Of a stretch of 24,701 bases of DNA, positions 6,182 to 14,002 are shown piece by piece. The notes beneath the pieces were generated by a model. The model was not told the origin of the DNA and did not search any database. It saw only the letters and a program-made list of their open reading frames with translations. A program made the translations under genes and the position numbers. Numbering within the stretch: the stretch's first letter is position 1; each line of letters opens with the position of its first letter. The DNA comes from JALZAA01 sp046724435 (GTDB lineage Bacteria; Actinomycetota; Acidimicrobiia; IMCC26256; JACDBD01), in contig JBKOWN010000092.1 in NCBI GenBank assembly GCA_046724435.1, positions 1 through 24,701 on the forward strand. The letters are read 5' to 3'.

Positions 6182-9100
6182 CTAACCGCTCGCGGGTGGC
6201 TCGCCGGGTCGGCGGCGCCGGGTGCGTACGACCTCGACGATGGCATCGGCAGCGATGAGCGCTACCGCGAGCCAGCCGAGCACGTGTACGCGGTCGAAGA
6301 ACGTCGGCCACTCGAACACCGGCGGATACTCGTTGAGCGTCTGTTCCAGGAGCACGTACAGGCCGGCGATGCCGAGTGCGAGCGGAGCGCCGATCGCGAG
6401 CACGACGCGCCAACGGGGGCGAACGAGCGCCGCCAGCACGAGCAGCCCGACGAGGAGCCCGGGGAGCGGTTTGATCAACGCCGCGGCGACGAGCCCGGCC
6501 CCGATCGCGGTCGCCGCCGCGACCAAGCCGCGCGGCCGTGTCCCCGCCGCCACGAGCGGTGAACGGAACGCCGGGGGCTCGTCGACGTCCCTGGCCGGCT
6601 CCGCCCGGCGGGCGCGGCGCCGCCACAAGAGGCCCAGGGCGAGCGCCGTGCACAGGAGCATCGTGAGGCCCGAGATCGCCAGCGCGATCCAGACCGTGCG
6701 CTGCGGCGTCCACGTGAGTGTCACGTCGAGCGTGCGCGCGTTCTTCGGGTCGACGCGCCAGCCGTTCGCGTACCCATTGACGAGCTTGCCCTTCCCCAGG
6801 TCGTGGCCGTCGGCCGACGCCACCCACCCGCGGTTGTGACTCTCGCCGAGCACGAGCCAGAACGGCTTGTCGGCCCCGGTGACGTGCAGCTTCATGTTCG
6901 TTCGCCCCGACGACGTGACCTCGATCTTCGGTGTCCCGCCGGTGGGCTCAGCCGCAGAGGGGACGGTGCCGCGCGCGCCGAGCGCGAGCGGCGCGCCGCC
7001 GGCTTCGGAGCCGAGCACCATTCCGTCGAGGTCGACACCCGTGTCAAGACCGAGCGCGGAGCGCAGGACGTGCTGACCACGCTCGAGCGCGAGCGGCGAC
7101 GACGATGCCGAACCGGTGCTGGAGTCGCACCGTTCCACGCTCAGAGGACGGCCGGCCGACGCGTCGGCGACCGAACCGGTCACCCGGATGGGTACAGGCG
7201 CGCCGTCGACCGTGAGAAGGTCGTCGCGACAGGTGCCTGGTAGAGCATCCGTGACCGCCGGCCGCTGCGCACCTGGGATCCCGAGCTCAGCCAGCGCCGC
7301 CGGCATCACGATGGGCGTGTTCGAGTAGTACTCGCGGGTCGACACCTCACGTACGGACTCGATCGTGACGCGCACGTTCCTCGCAGTGACCGGGTCGAAC
7401 GAGACGGTCGCGGGCGTGGTCGCGTTGTCGCCTGGCTGGTCTCCGATCGGCGGGAAGTCGACCGTTCGCGTCTGCCCGTCGGCGTCGATGCGCAGGCGCG
7501 TGGGCACGGAGTGGCGCCCGTCCGCCACGACCTGGAGATCGAGATGGTCGAACGTGACCGGCTGGCCCGCGTCGACTTCCATCCATTGCCCGACGGGGTT
7601 GGCGAACGGTGTGGTCCAGGCGGTCGACGGGTCGCCGTCGACGGCCGACGAGGCGCGGGCCTGAAGGTCGCCCGGGAGGCGGGCGGAGGAACTGGCCGTC
7701 ACCCCGCCGGCGCCGGCGCCGGGGATGCCGAGGAGCTGATCGACGAGGTCATCGGGTGCGGCCGTCGAGATCCGTGCCGTTCCGGCGAAATCGAACTCGC
7801 GCGCCGCAGGCACGTCGAACGCGCGTGTCAGGCTTCGCTCGTCTTCCGAGTAACGGGGCGGCACGAGGATCGTCCGCGAACGGTTCATCGAGTAGACGAG
7901 CCGGTGAGCGAGCGAGTCGCCGCCCACGTTCCGGGTGAGGTCGACCGGCATGCGCGTGACCTCCTCGACACGCACGTCCTGCGCGTCAGGGGCCTGGTCT
8001 CGAACGCGGATCTCGGCGAAGCCGACCCCGCTGACGCCGCTGTAGCTCGGGCGCTTCCCGACGTTCGTCTCGTCCACCTTGATGTCGAACGACTTCACAG
8101 TGCGGTGGGGGAACGTCACGGTCTGCCCGGCGTCCGTACGCGATTCGTCGCCGAGGCTCGTCGTGATCTCGTGACCGTCGTCGAGGCGCAGGGTCGCCTT
8201 GGTGATCCAACGGTTGCGGTCGCCGTACAGCGGCTGCACGAGGTTGATGTGGTCGGTCGTGACCGGGTGGTCGAGCGTGACGCGGATGTGCTCGCCCTCG
8301 ACCGCAGCGAAGTCGCCCACCTTCCACGCCGTGCGGAGATCACCATCCATCGCGCGCGCGGGACGGTCTTCGGGCGTGAAGGAGATGTTGTTGCCGTATC
8401 CGGACGCCTGCACCGTCGCGCCGCGTTGCTCGGTCACGGTGGAGGCGTTGTCCCCCGCTCCGGGAAAGACGTCGAGTCGGGCGTCGGACGGGTCGTGCAC
8501 GAGCGGCTTCTCGCCCGGCCGCTCGGTGTATCCGACGTTCTCGCGGACCGTGCTCCACCGCCGGCCGCGGCGCCGGTTCGAGTCGGTGACGACGAGGGCG
8601 GCGCCGTCGGCGTCGGCCTGCTTCCGGAGCGCGGCGGGGTGGCCGGCGTACGACGCCGAGTACTGGACGAGGCTGTTCCCGTCGAGCATGCCGAGGCCCG
8701 CGATGTCGACCAAGCCGTCCCCGCCGCCGGCCACGAGCATCGGGCCGGTGGCAGGCTGGGCCCGGACGATCGACGGAGCGCCCTCGACGGGGAACACGGC
8801 CACCGGCGGCGGGTTCGGAGTGCCCGCCGGCAACGCCAGCGTCTTCTCGTCGAGCAGCGGGTAGTCGAGCGGCGGGCCGAGGCTGGTGCCGTAACCGGTC
8901 GGCGCGCCGATCCCCTGTGGGGGCGGATTCAGGAGCACCTCCATCTGCTTCGGGCGCACGAGGTTGTAGCGGTCGACCTGCAGGTCCGAGCGCAGGAGGA
9001 TGTCACCCGCGCTCATCAGGCGGGCGATCGGCGCGATCGCGTTGGGATCGATCAGGCCCTCCTGGATCCGCCCGTCGAGCGCGTTCAGCAGGTCGTTCGT

Positions 9101-10642
9101 CTCGGGCGTGCCGTACGGGATCAGCTCCCGGGCGACGTAGGGGCGGTCGGTCAGGCCCGGCGTGATCGGGTCGACCGTGTTCCCCCAGCGGTACGACGCG
9201 AAGTCGGAGCCCGGCATCTCGAGGATGCGCGTGTCGTGCGGGCCGGCGTCGACGGCGGCGATCGCACGCTTCCAGTAGTTCGGTATCTCCTCGGGTCGTT
9301 GCAGGTTCTCGCCGTAGTAGTCGCCGTTCCACAACGCCGGGAGCGCCGCGATCACGATCACCACGACGAGCCCGACGGTCGCCAGCGCGTACCGGTGCAG
9401 GTTGCGCCGGTCGAGCCAGCGCACGAACGCGCTGACCCCCGCCCCGAGGAGCACCGCGGAACCCAATGCGACAAGCGGCACGGCACGGCCGACACTCCGA
9501 AGTGCCAGACCGGCGTTCGAACTGTCGGCGAACGCCTTCAGCAGCGCGCCGAAGGGCGACGGGTCGTCGAACGGATGGGCACCGACGGCGATCGCGACGC
9601 CGATCACCATGAGGACGGCGAAGTAGAAGCGGTGACGCCACCGGATGAATGCGGCCGCGAGCAGCGCCAGCGTCGGGACGGCGTAGCTGACCACGATGAG
9701 GGGCCGGCTCTGCGTGTAGTGGACGCTGGCTTCGATCCAGCTACCGAGCTTGTCGCCCCCGTAGAAGAACCAGTAACCGAGCCCGCGCAGCACCTCGGGC
9801 GCGACGCCCGCGGTGGCGACGGTCTTGACCGTCTCGGTGTACTTGAGGATGTCGATGCCGTAGCTGCCCTGGGCCCACAAGCCGGCGATCCACCACAGCG
9901 ACGCGCCCAGGGTGAGCACTCCGATGCGAGCCAGCGTCAGCGCAGCTCGTCGCCAATCGACCTCTCGGGCGATTAGCACCGCGTACGGGACCCACAGCAG
10001 CGGCGCGAGGAGCGCGAACACAAGCGCGGTCGCGTTCACGCTGCCGACGATCTGTATGACGATGGCGAACGCGGCGGGATATCGCCAGCCACCCTTGCGC
10101 AGCGCGCGCACCATCAGCGCGAGCATCCATCCCAGCCCGGCCCACGGGAGCAGGATCACCGAGATGCGGGCCGCGTAGTGCAGCGAGTACGGGCTCAGCA
10201 TGTACGCGAGGGCAGCGACGACGGCACCCGGGCCGCGCATATCGATCGTGCGGAGCAGGTACAAGACGCCGGCGCCGGCGAAGAACACCAGGCTGCCCAG
10301 CCAAATACGCTGCGCGATCCAGCTCGGGAACCCTATGTTCTCCATGACCCAGTAGTACGGGCCCATCGGGAACAGGTAGCCGATGTTCTGGTGCGTCACC
10401 GTGCCGAGCCCGATGTTCGGGTCCCACATCGAGGGCGCGCGCTCGAGCAAACGCGTCGGGTCGAGGTACAGGTACTGCTTGGTGTCGGCAACGACCTTTC
10501 CCGGTGCGGTGAGTAGCGGCGGGATGTATGCCAACGCGGCAAGGAGCGAGTAGCCGAGGACGCGGCGCCGGCGCGCCGAAGCCGGCGGTGCCGCCGGCGC
10601 CTCGGTGGTCACGGGCGCCGGCTTCCGGGCGACGGTCGTCAC
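6182..10642 (-). CDS. aftD: AftD-type alpha-(1->3)-arabinofuranosyltransferase (DUF3367, GT-C)
   Basis: 1486 residues, close to mycobacterial AftD (about 1400). The N-terminal GT-C membrane part starts near residue 28 and carries the DUF3367 signature: VADTKQYLYLDPTRLL with Asp53 at the expected catalytic position, SMWDPNIGLGTVTHQNIGYLFP, and about ten further membrane helices to residue ~430. Two discoidin/F5-8C-like carbohydrate-binding domains follow (about 735-870 with AMDGDLRTAWK, and about 980-1130 with AVDGDPSTAWT), then a beta-rich region, one helix near 1315 and three or four helices at the C-terminus. AftD adds alpha-(1->3) arabinofuranose branches from decaprenyl-phospho-arabinose to arabinogalactan and lipoarabinomannan outside the membrane. 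The GTG start overlaps the GT4 stop by 4 nt (GTGA), indicating translational coupling. Conservation strongly suggests a furanose-containing envelope polymer, but the acceptor here is unknown. Confidence 0.9.
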   Translation of the reverse strand: MTTVARKPAPVTTEAPAAPPASARRRRVLGYSLLAALAYIPPLLTAPGKVVADTKQYLYLDPTRLLERAPSMWDPNIGLGTVTHQNIGYLFPMGPYYWVMENIGFPSWIAQRIWLGSLVFFAGAGVLYLLRTIDMRGPGAVVAALAYMLSPYSLHYAARISVILLPWAGLGWMLALMVRALRKGGWRYPAAFAIVIQIVGSVNATALVFALLAPLLWVPYAVLIAREVDWRRAALTLARIGVLTLGASLWWIAGLWAQGSYGIDILKYTETVKTVATAGVAPEVLRGLGYWFFYGGDKLGSWIEASVHYTQSRPLIVVSYAVPTLALLAAAFIRWRHRFYFAVLMVIGVAIAVGAHPFDDPSPFGALLKAFADSSNAGLALRSVGRAVPLVALGSAVLLGAGVSAFVRWLDRRNLHRYALATVGLVVVIVIAALPALWNGDYYGENLQRPEEIPNYWKRAIAAVDAGPHDTRILEMPGSDFASYRWGNTVDPITPGLTDRPYVARELIPYGTPETNDLLNALDGRIQEGLIDPNAIAPIARLMSAGDILLRSDLQVDRYNLVRPKQMEVLLNPPPQGIGAPTGYGTSLGPPLDYPLLDEKTLALPAGTPNPPPVAVFPVEGAPSIVRAQPATGPMLVAGGGDGLVDIAGLGMLDGNSLVQYSASYAGHPAALRKQADADGAALVVTDSNRRRGRRWSTVRENVGYTERPGEKPLVHDPSDARLDVFPGAGDNASTVTEQRGATVQASGYGNNISFTPEDRPARAMDGDLRTAWKVGDFAAVEGEHIRVTLDHPVTTDHINLVQPLYGDRNRWITKATLRLDDGHEITTSLGDESRTDAGQTVTFPHRTVKSFDIKVDETNVGKRPSYSGVSGVGFAEIRVRDQAPDAQDVRVEEVTRMPVDLTRNVGGDSLAHRLVYSMNRSRTILVPPRYSEDERSLTRAFDVPAAREFDFAGTARISTAAPDDLVDQLLGIPGAGAGGVTASSSARLPGDLQARASSAVDGDPSTAWTTPFANPVGQWMEVDAGQPVTFDHLDLQVVADGRHSVPTRLRIDADGQTRTVDFPPIGDQPGDNATTPATVSFDPVTARNVRVTIESVREVSTREYYSNTPIVMPAALAELGIPGAQRPAVTDALPGTCRDDLLTVDGAPVPIRVTGSVADASAGRPLSVERCDSSTGSASSSPLALERGQHVLRSALGLDTGVDLDGMVLGSEAGGAPLALGARGTVPSAAEPTGGTPKIEVTSSGRTNMKLHVTGADKPFWLVLGESHNRGWVASADGHDLGKGKLVNGYANGWRVDPKNARTLDVTLTWTPQRTVWIALAISGLTMLLCTALALGLLWRRRARRAEPARDVDEPPAFRSPLVAAGTRPRGLVAAATAIGAGLVAAALIKPLPGLLVGLLVLAALVRPRWRVVLAIGAPLALGIAGLYVLLEQTLNEYPPVFEWPTFFDRVHVLGWLAVALIAADAIVEVVRTRRRRPGEPPASG

Positions 10643-11844
10643 GGCCTTCCTCGGCGGCGGACCGCGTCGGCCGCGAGGACCTCGAGCGTCCCGCGGGCCG
10701 TCGCCGCCCAGGTGAACCGCGATGCATGCTCGATCGCGCCGCGGCCCAGTCGTTCACGGAGCTCGTCGTCGCGCAGCACCCGGTCCAGCGCGAGAACGAA
10801 GTCCTCGCGTCGATCGACCAGCAGACCGCTGTGCTCGTGCACGATGGCGTCGGTGTGGCCGGCGATGCGCGTCGCGACCGCGGGCGTCCCACTCGCCCCC
10901 GCCTCCGTGATCGTCATGCCCCATCCCTCGCGCGCGGCCGCGCTGGCGACGATCCACGCGCTCCGGTAGAGACCCAGGAGCTCGTCGTCGCTCACGTGCC
11001 CGGCGAGCCGGATCCAGCGGTCGGCGCCGCTCTCCCGCAGCTGGGCCTCGAGGTCGTCCCGCCGGTAACCCTCGCCGACGATCACCGCCTCGAGCGCGGG
11101 GTGGTGCTCCTTGACCCGAATGAGGACGTCGATCAGCTCCTCGAAGCGCTTGACGGGGACGAGGCGTCCCGCGGCCACGACGAGCGGGGTCGGCGACTTC
11201 GCTCCGCCGGGGGTGAAACGCGGGTCCACGCCAGGGGGCACGACCGTGACGCGCTGGGGCTTGAAGCCGAGCTCGTCGACGAGCTCGCGCTTGGAGGACT
11301 CGGACAGCGTGACGATGGGTGTGCGCCGGTAGAAGTGCGGCGCGATCCGAGCTTCGACCGTGCTTCCCATCGTCGCCAGTCGCGGCGGCAGCGTCATCTG
11401 CCACATCTCGGCGTGCACGTGATGGAGCCACACGATGCGCGGGCCCTTCCCCCACACCGGCGAGAAGAACGGCATACCGTTCCAGATCTCCACGAGGCCG
11501 TCGCGCGAGCCGTGCCAGCCCATCATCTCGCTGAACGCCGCGCGGGGGAACACCATGTACCGGCCCGCTTTCCGGATCACGCGGTACCCGTCGCGCCAAC
11601 TGACCTGGGGATGGCCCGCTGCGAAGGATGTCCGCATGGTGACCTCGATGCCGGCCTGACCCCACACGGACGCCACGGTCGACGCGTGCACCTCTGATCC
11701 CCCGGCCTCGGGATCGTCCAGGTCGCGCCAGGCGAGCATGGAGACGCGGCGGATCCCGGACTCGGCCGCGAGGTCACCGATCTTGGCGATCTCCTCGGCC
11801 GGGTCGGGGACGCGGAAGGACGGCGACGACGCGGTGGGCTCCAT
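10639..11844 (-). CDS. GT4 family glycosyltransferase
   Basis: 401 residues from ATG 11842-11844. The GT-B fold is clear: an N-terminal domain with RRVSMLAWRDLDDPEAGGSEVH (glycine-rich loop) and WLHHVHAEMW, then TVVPPGVDPRF at the domain hinge, VVAAGRLVPVKRFEELI, VGEGYRRDDLEAQL, and the GT4 donor-binding EX7E motif in EGWGMTITEAGASGTPAV. It should transfer a sugar from a nucleotide donor in the cytoplasm with retention of configuration. The sugar cannot be read from the sequence. It leads directly into aftD (4-nt overlap), so it probably builds an early linkage of the polymer that AftD later branches. An open frame extends 67 residues upstream but runs antisense to the methyltransferase start region and lacks the fold, so the shorter start is used. 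No ribosome-binding site is visible. Confidence 0.88.
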   Translation of the reverse strand: MEPTASSPSFRVPDPAEEIAKIGDLAAESGIRRVSMLAWRDLDDPEAGGSEVHASTVASVWGQAGIEVTMRTSFAAGHPQVSWRDGYRVIRKAGRYMVFPRAAFSEMMGWHGSRDGLVEIWNGMPFFSPVWGKGPRIVWLHHVHAEMWQMTLPPRLATMGSTVEARIAPHFYRRTPIVTLSESSKRELVDELGFKPQRVTVVPPGVDPRFTPGGAKSPTPLVVAAGRLVPVKRFEELIDVLIRVKEHHPALEAVIVGEGYRRDDLEAQLRESGADRWIRLAGHVSDDELLGLYRSAWIVASAAAREGWGMTITEAGASGTPAVATRIAGHTDAIVHEHSGLLVDRREDFVLALDRVLRDDELRERLGRGAIEHASRFTWAATARGTLEVLAADAVRRRGRP

Positions 11845-11926
11845 GAGTCGGGGAGAAATGCTAGGTGAGCGGGCCGCCGAAGGCCGTTCGGGGGCGCCTT
11901 TCCCGAGGCTCGTAGGCTTCTTGCCC
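11845..11926. promoter_or_regulatory. 82-bp divergent promoter region (GT4/aftD and methyltransferase)
   Basis: The two transcription units start back to back. For the minus-strand GT4 gene TAGCAT (11858-11863) lies 13 bp before the ATG. For the plus-strand methyltransferase TAGGCT (11913-11918) lies 8 bp before the GTG. Both fit TANNNT -10 elements placed for very short or absent leaders, consistent with the missing ribosome-binding sites. No convincing -35 boxes were seen. Confidence 0.35.
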
Positions 11927-12748
11927 GTGAAGCTCACTGGCGAGCGCCCCATGAAGGGCGCGACGCCTGACTCCCTTCTGGCCTTCCACGACGCCGGGTA
12001 CCGCGAGATGGCGGCGCGGCTGGGCGGGGGGACGGTGCTCGACATCGGTTGCGGCGTGGGCGACGAGACCGCCCGGCTCGCGGCGGCCGATCGGTTCGTG
12101 ATCGGCGTCGACTACGACGCCGATACGGCGGTGTCGGCCGCCGACGAGTGGGGAGGCGGCGGGAGGCATGGCCTCGACCTCCGCTTCGCGGGCATGGACG
12201 GCGCTCGGCTCGGGATGCGCGGCCGGTCGGTGGACTGGGCGTGCTCGTCGCACATCATCGAGCACTTCACCGCGCCCGAGTTACACGTCGCCGAGCTCGC
12301 CCGCGTGCTGTCCGATGCCGGCACCGCGTTCGTGATCACCCCCAACCGCCCGGCCGACTTCGAGAACCCCTTCCACGTCTACTTGTTCGAGGAGCGCGAG
12401 CTCGCGAGCCTGCTCCGGTTGTTCTTCCACGAAGTCGAAGTCCGAGGCCTCGAGGGGTCGGACGACCTCAGGGCCGACTTCGCGGCGCGCCGTGCACGGG
12501 GCGAGAAGATCCTCAAGATCGACGTCCTGCGACTCCGGCACCGGATGCCGCGCCGCTGGTACGTCTGGTCGTACGAGCGCGCGCTGCCCGTCGTGTACCG
12601 CGCGCTCGGCAGCCGCGGTTCAGGGATCGGCTCCGGGCTCGACCAATCTCATTTCTTCATGACCGACGAGATCACCGAGACCACGCCCGGGCTCTTCGCG
12701 ATCGGCCGCAAGCCTCGGCGCCCGACGGCAGCGACCGGCTCCCGATGA
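11927..12748 (+). CDS. Class I SAM-dependent methyltransferase
   Basis: 273 residues from GTG 11927-11929. The opening KLTGERPMKGATPDSLLAFHDAG is the usual beginning of a group of actinobacterial methyltransferases found in glycan clusters. The SAM-binding motif I is VLDIGCGVGDET (residues 37-48); VIGVDYDADTA is the acidic end of strand 2, CSSHIIEHF follows strand 4, and LARVLSDAGTAFVITPN is the following helix and strand. The C-terminal part (DEITETTPGLFAIGRK) ends as is typical. It likely methylates a sugar, or a lipid-linked sugar, of the locus polymer. The ATG of the next gene overlaps its stop (ATGA). No ribosome-binding site is seen, but a TAGGCT element 8 bp upstream suggests leaderless translation. 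The open frame extending upstream is antisense to GT4 and was discarded. Confidence 0.85.
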   Translation: MKLTGERPMKGATPDSLLAFHDAGYREMAARLGGGTVLDIGCGVGDETARLAAADRFVIGVDYDADTAVSAADEWGGGGRHGLDLRFAGMDGARLGMRGRSVDWACSSHIIEHFTAPELHVAELARVLSDAGTAFVITPNRPADFENPFHVYLFEERELASLLRLFFHEVEVRGLEGSDDLRADFAARRARGEKILKIDVLRLRHRMPRRWYVWSYERALPVVYRALGSRGSGIGSGLDQSHFFMTDEITETTPGLFAIGRKPRRPTAATGSR

Positions 12749-13983
12749 CCCAGGAGGCCGTCGGCGGCCTCGGTAGTCCGGCGCAGCCCGCCGATGCACC
12801 GAAGCGAGCGAGGTTCCCGTGCTTCGACGGGTTTCGTGCCCTCGCCGCGATCAGCGTGCTCGTCACCCATGTCGCCTACCTGAGCGGCTTCAACACCCGG
12901 TCGGCGTTGGGCGCATTCACCGCTCGAATGGACGTGGGAGTCGCCGTCTTCTTCCTCATCTCCGGGTTCCTGCTCTACCGACCCTTCGTCGCGGCTCGTT
13001 ACGACGAACGCCCGCGGGAGAGGACGGGCGCGTACTTCTGGCGACGCGCGCTCCGCATCTTCCCCGCGTATTGGCTTGCCCTCACGGTCACAGTCTTCAT
13101 CCTTCACGTGCCGAGCGACATGCCGAGCGCCAAGGATCTCGCCCTCTACTACTCACTCACGCACCTCTACAGCCTGGGGAACGTCTTCGGACCGATCCTG
13201 TCGTCGTACACGCTCGTGACCGAAGTCGCGTTCTACATCTTCCTCCCCGTCTTCGTGTTCGCGCTGAGCCGAGTGCGGGGCCCGGCCGAGCGGCGCATGC
13301 GCTTCGACCTCGTCGCCTTGGCCACGCTGTTCGTGCTCGGCGTGGCATACCGCACCGCGGTCGCGTCCGGGTCGTTCGGCCTCAGTCGCAAGGGTCAACT
13401 CGAGAACATCCTCCCCGGTTGGATCGACGTGTTCGCCGTCGGCATGGCGCTGGCCGTGATCAGCGCGTGGCTTTCGCACCGCGACACCGAGCAGCCAACC
13501 TGGGCCAGGTTGCGCGTCTTCCCTGCCGCGAGCTGGGTCATCTCGGCCCTGTTCTTCGTCGTGCTCTCCGTGTGGATCGGGCGGCCGCCCGCCGGTAGCC
13601 CTCGCTACTCGTTCTGGGAGGACATGGGGATCCACTACTTCTACCTGGCCGTCGGGTTCTTCTTCCTGCTCCCCGGCATCTTCGGACCGCAAGGGTCGGG
13701 CAGAGTACGCCGGGTGCTGCAGCAACCCGCGGTGCAGTGGCTGGGGCTGATCTCCTATGGCCTCTACCTCTGGAACGAGACGTGGTTGGAGAAGTTCGTG
13801 GAGTGGACGGGCCGCGCGAACGGGGTCTTCCCCCAGCCGTCGCCGTTCTGGCAGATGTTCCTCGCGGTCTTCGCCCTCAGCATCGCCTCCGCCGCCGTGA
13901 GCTACTACTTCCTCGAGCGGCCCGTCTTGCGGCTCAAATCTCGGGTCCCCGGATGGAGGTCTGTACCGGCGCGCCGCGCCTGA
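12745..13983 (+). CDS. Acyltransferase family 3 membrane protein (OafA/YrhL type)
   Basis: 412 residues from ATG 12745-12747, overlapping the methyltransferase stop by 4 nt. It opens with the family signature CFDGFRALAAISVLVTHVAYL (the conserved Arg and His about ten residues apart), then FFLISGFLLYRPFV, YFWRRALRIFPAYWLALT (RR-x-RI-PAYW), a LYSLGNVFGPILSSYTLVTEVAFYIFLP region, and about ten membrane helices ending in YYFLERPVLRL. Such proteins transfer acetyl or other short acyl groups across the membrane onto extracytoplasmic polysaccharide or lipid-linked sugars. There is no C-terminal SGNH domain, so it belongs to the stand-alone type. Paired with the methyltransferase it probably decorates or caps the glycan. 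Its stop lies 19 bp from the convergent stop of the next gene. Confidence 0.88.
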   Translation: MTQEAVGGLGSPAQPADAPKRARFPCFDGFRALAAISVLVTHVAYLSGFNTRSALGAFTARMDVGVAVFFLISGFLLYRPFVAARYDERPRERTGAYFWRRALRIFPAYWLALTVTVFILHVPSDMPSAKDLALYYSLTHLYSLGNVFGPILSSYTLVTEVAFYIFLPVFVFALSRVRGPAERRMRFDLVALATLFVLGVAYRTAVASGSFGLSRKGQLENILPGWIDVFAVGMALAVISAWLSHRDTEQPTWARLRVFPAASWVISALFFVVLSVWIGRPPAGSPRYSFWEDMGIHYFYLAVGFFFLLPGIFGPQGSGRVRRVLQQPAVQWLGLISYGLYLWNETWLEKFVEWTGRANGVFPQPSPFWQMFLAVFALSIASAAVSYYFLERPVLRLKSRVPGWRSVPARRA

Positions 13984-14002
13984 AGAGCGCGCCGGGCGCC
14001 CG

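Noticed and set aside
7511..9976. Very long (821-codon) open frame on the plus strand opposite aftD
   Set aside because: Its composition is Arg/Val/Asp/Gly-rich as expected for the antisense of a GC-rich gene; it has no domain, and aftD on the other strand is unambiguous.
12049..12744. Upstream extension of the acyltransferase frame (about 230 extra residues)
   Set aside because: It lies out of frame inside the methyltransferase gene and is arginine-rich; the fold starts just after the ATG at 12745.
13984..14002. Bidirectional terminator between the convergent acyltransferase and GT-C genes
   Set aside because: The GGGCGCCC palindrome is short, has no loop and has no T-tract, so it could be chance in GC-rich DNA.
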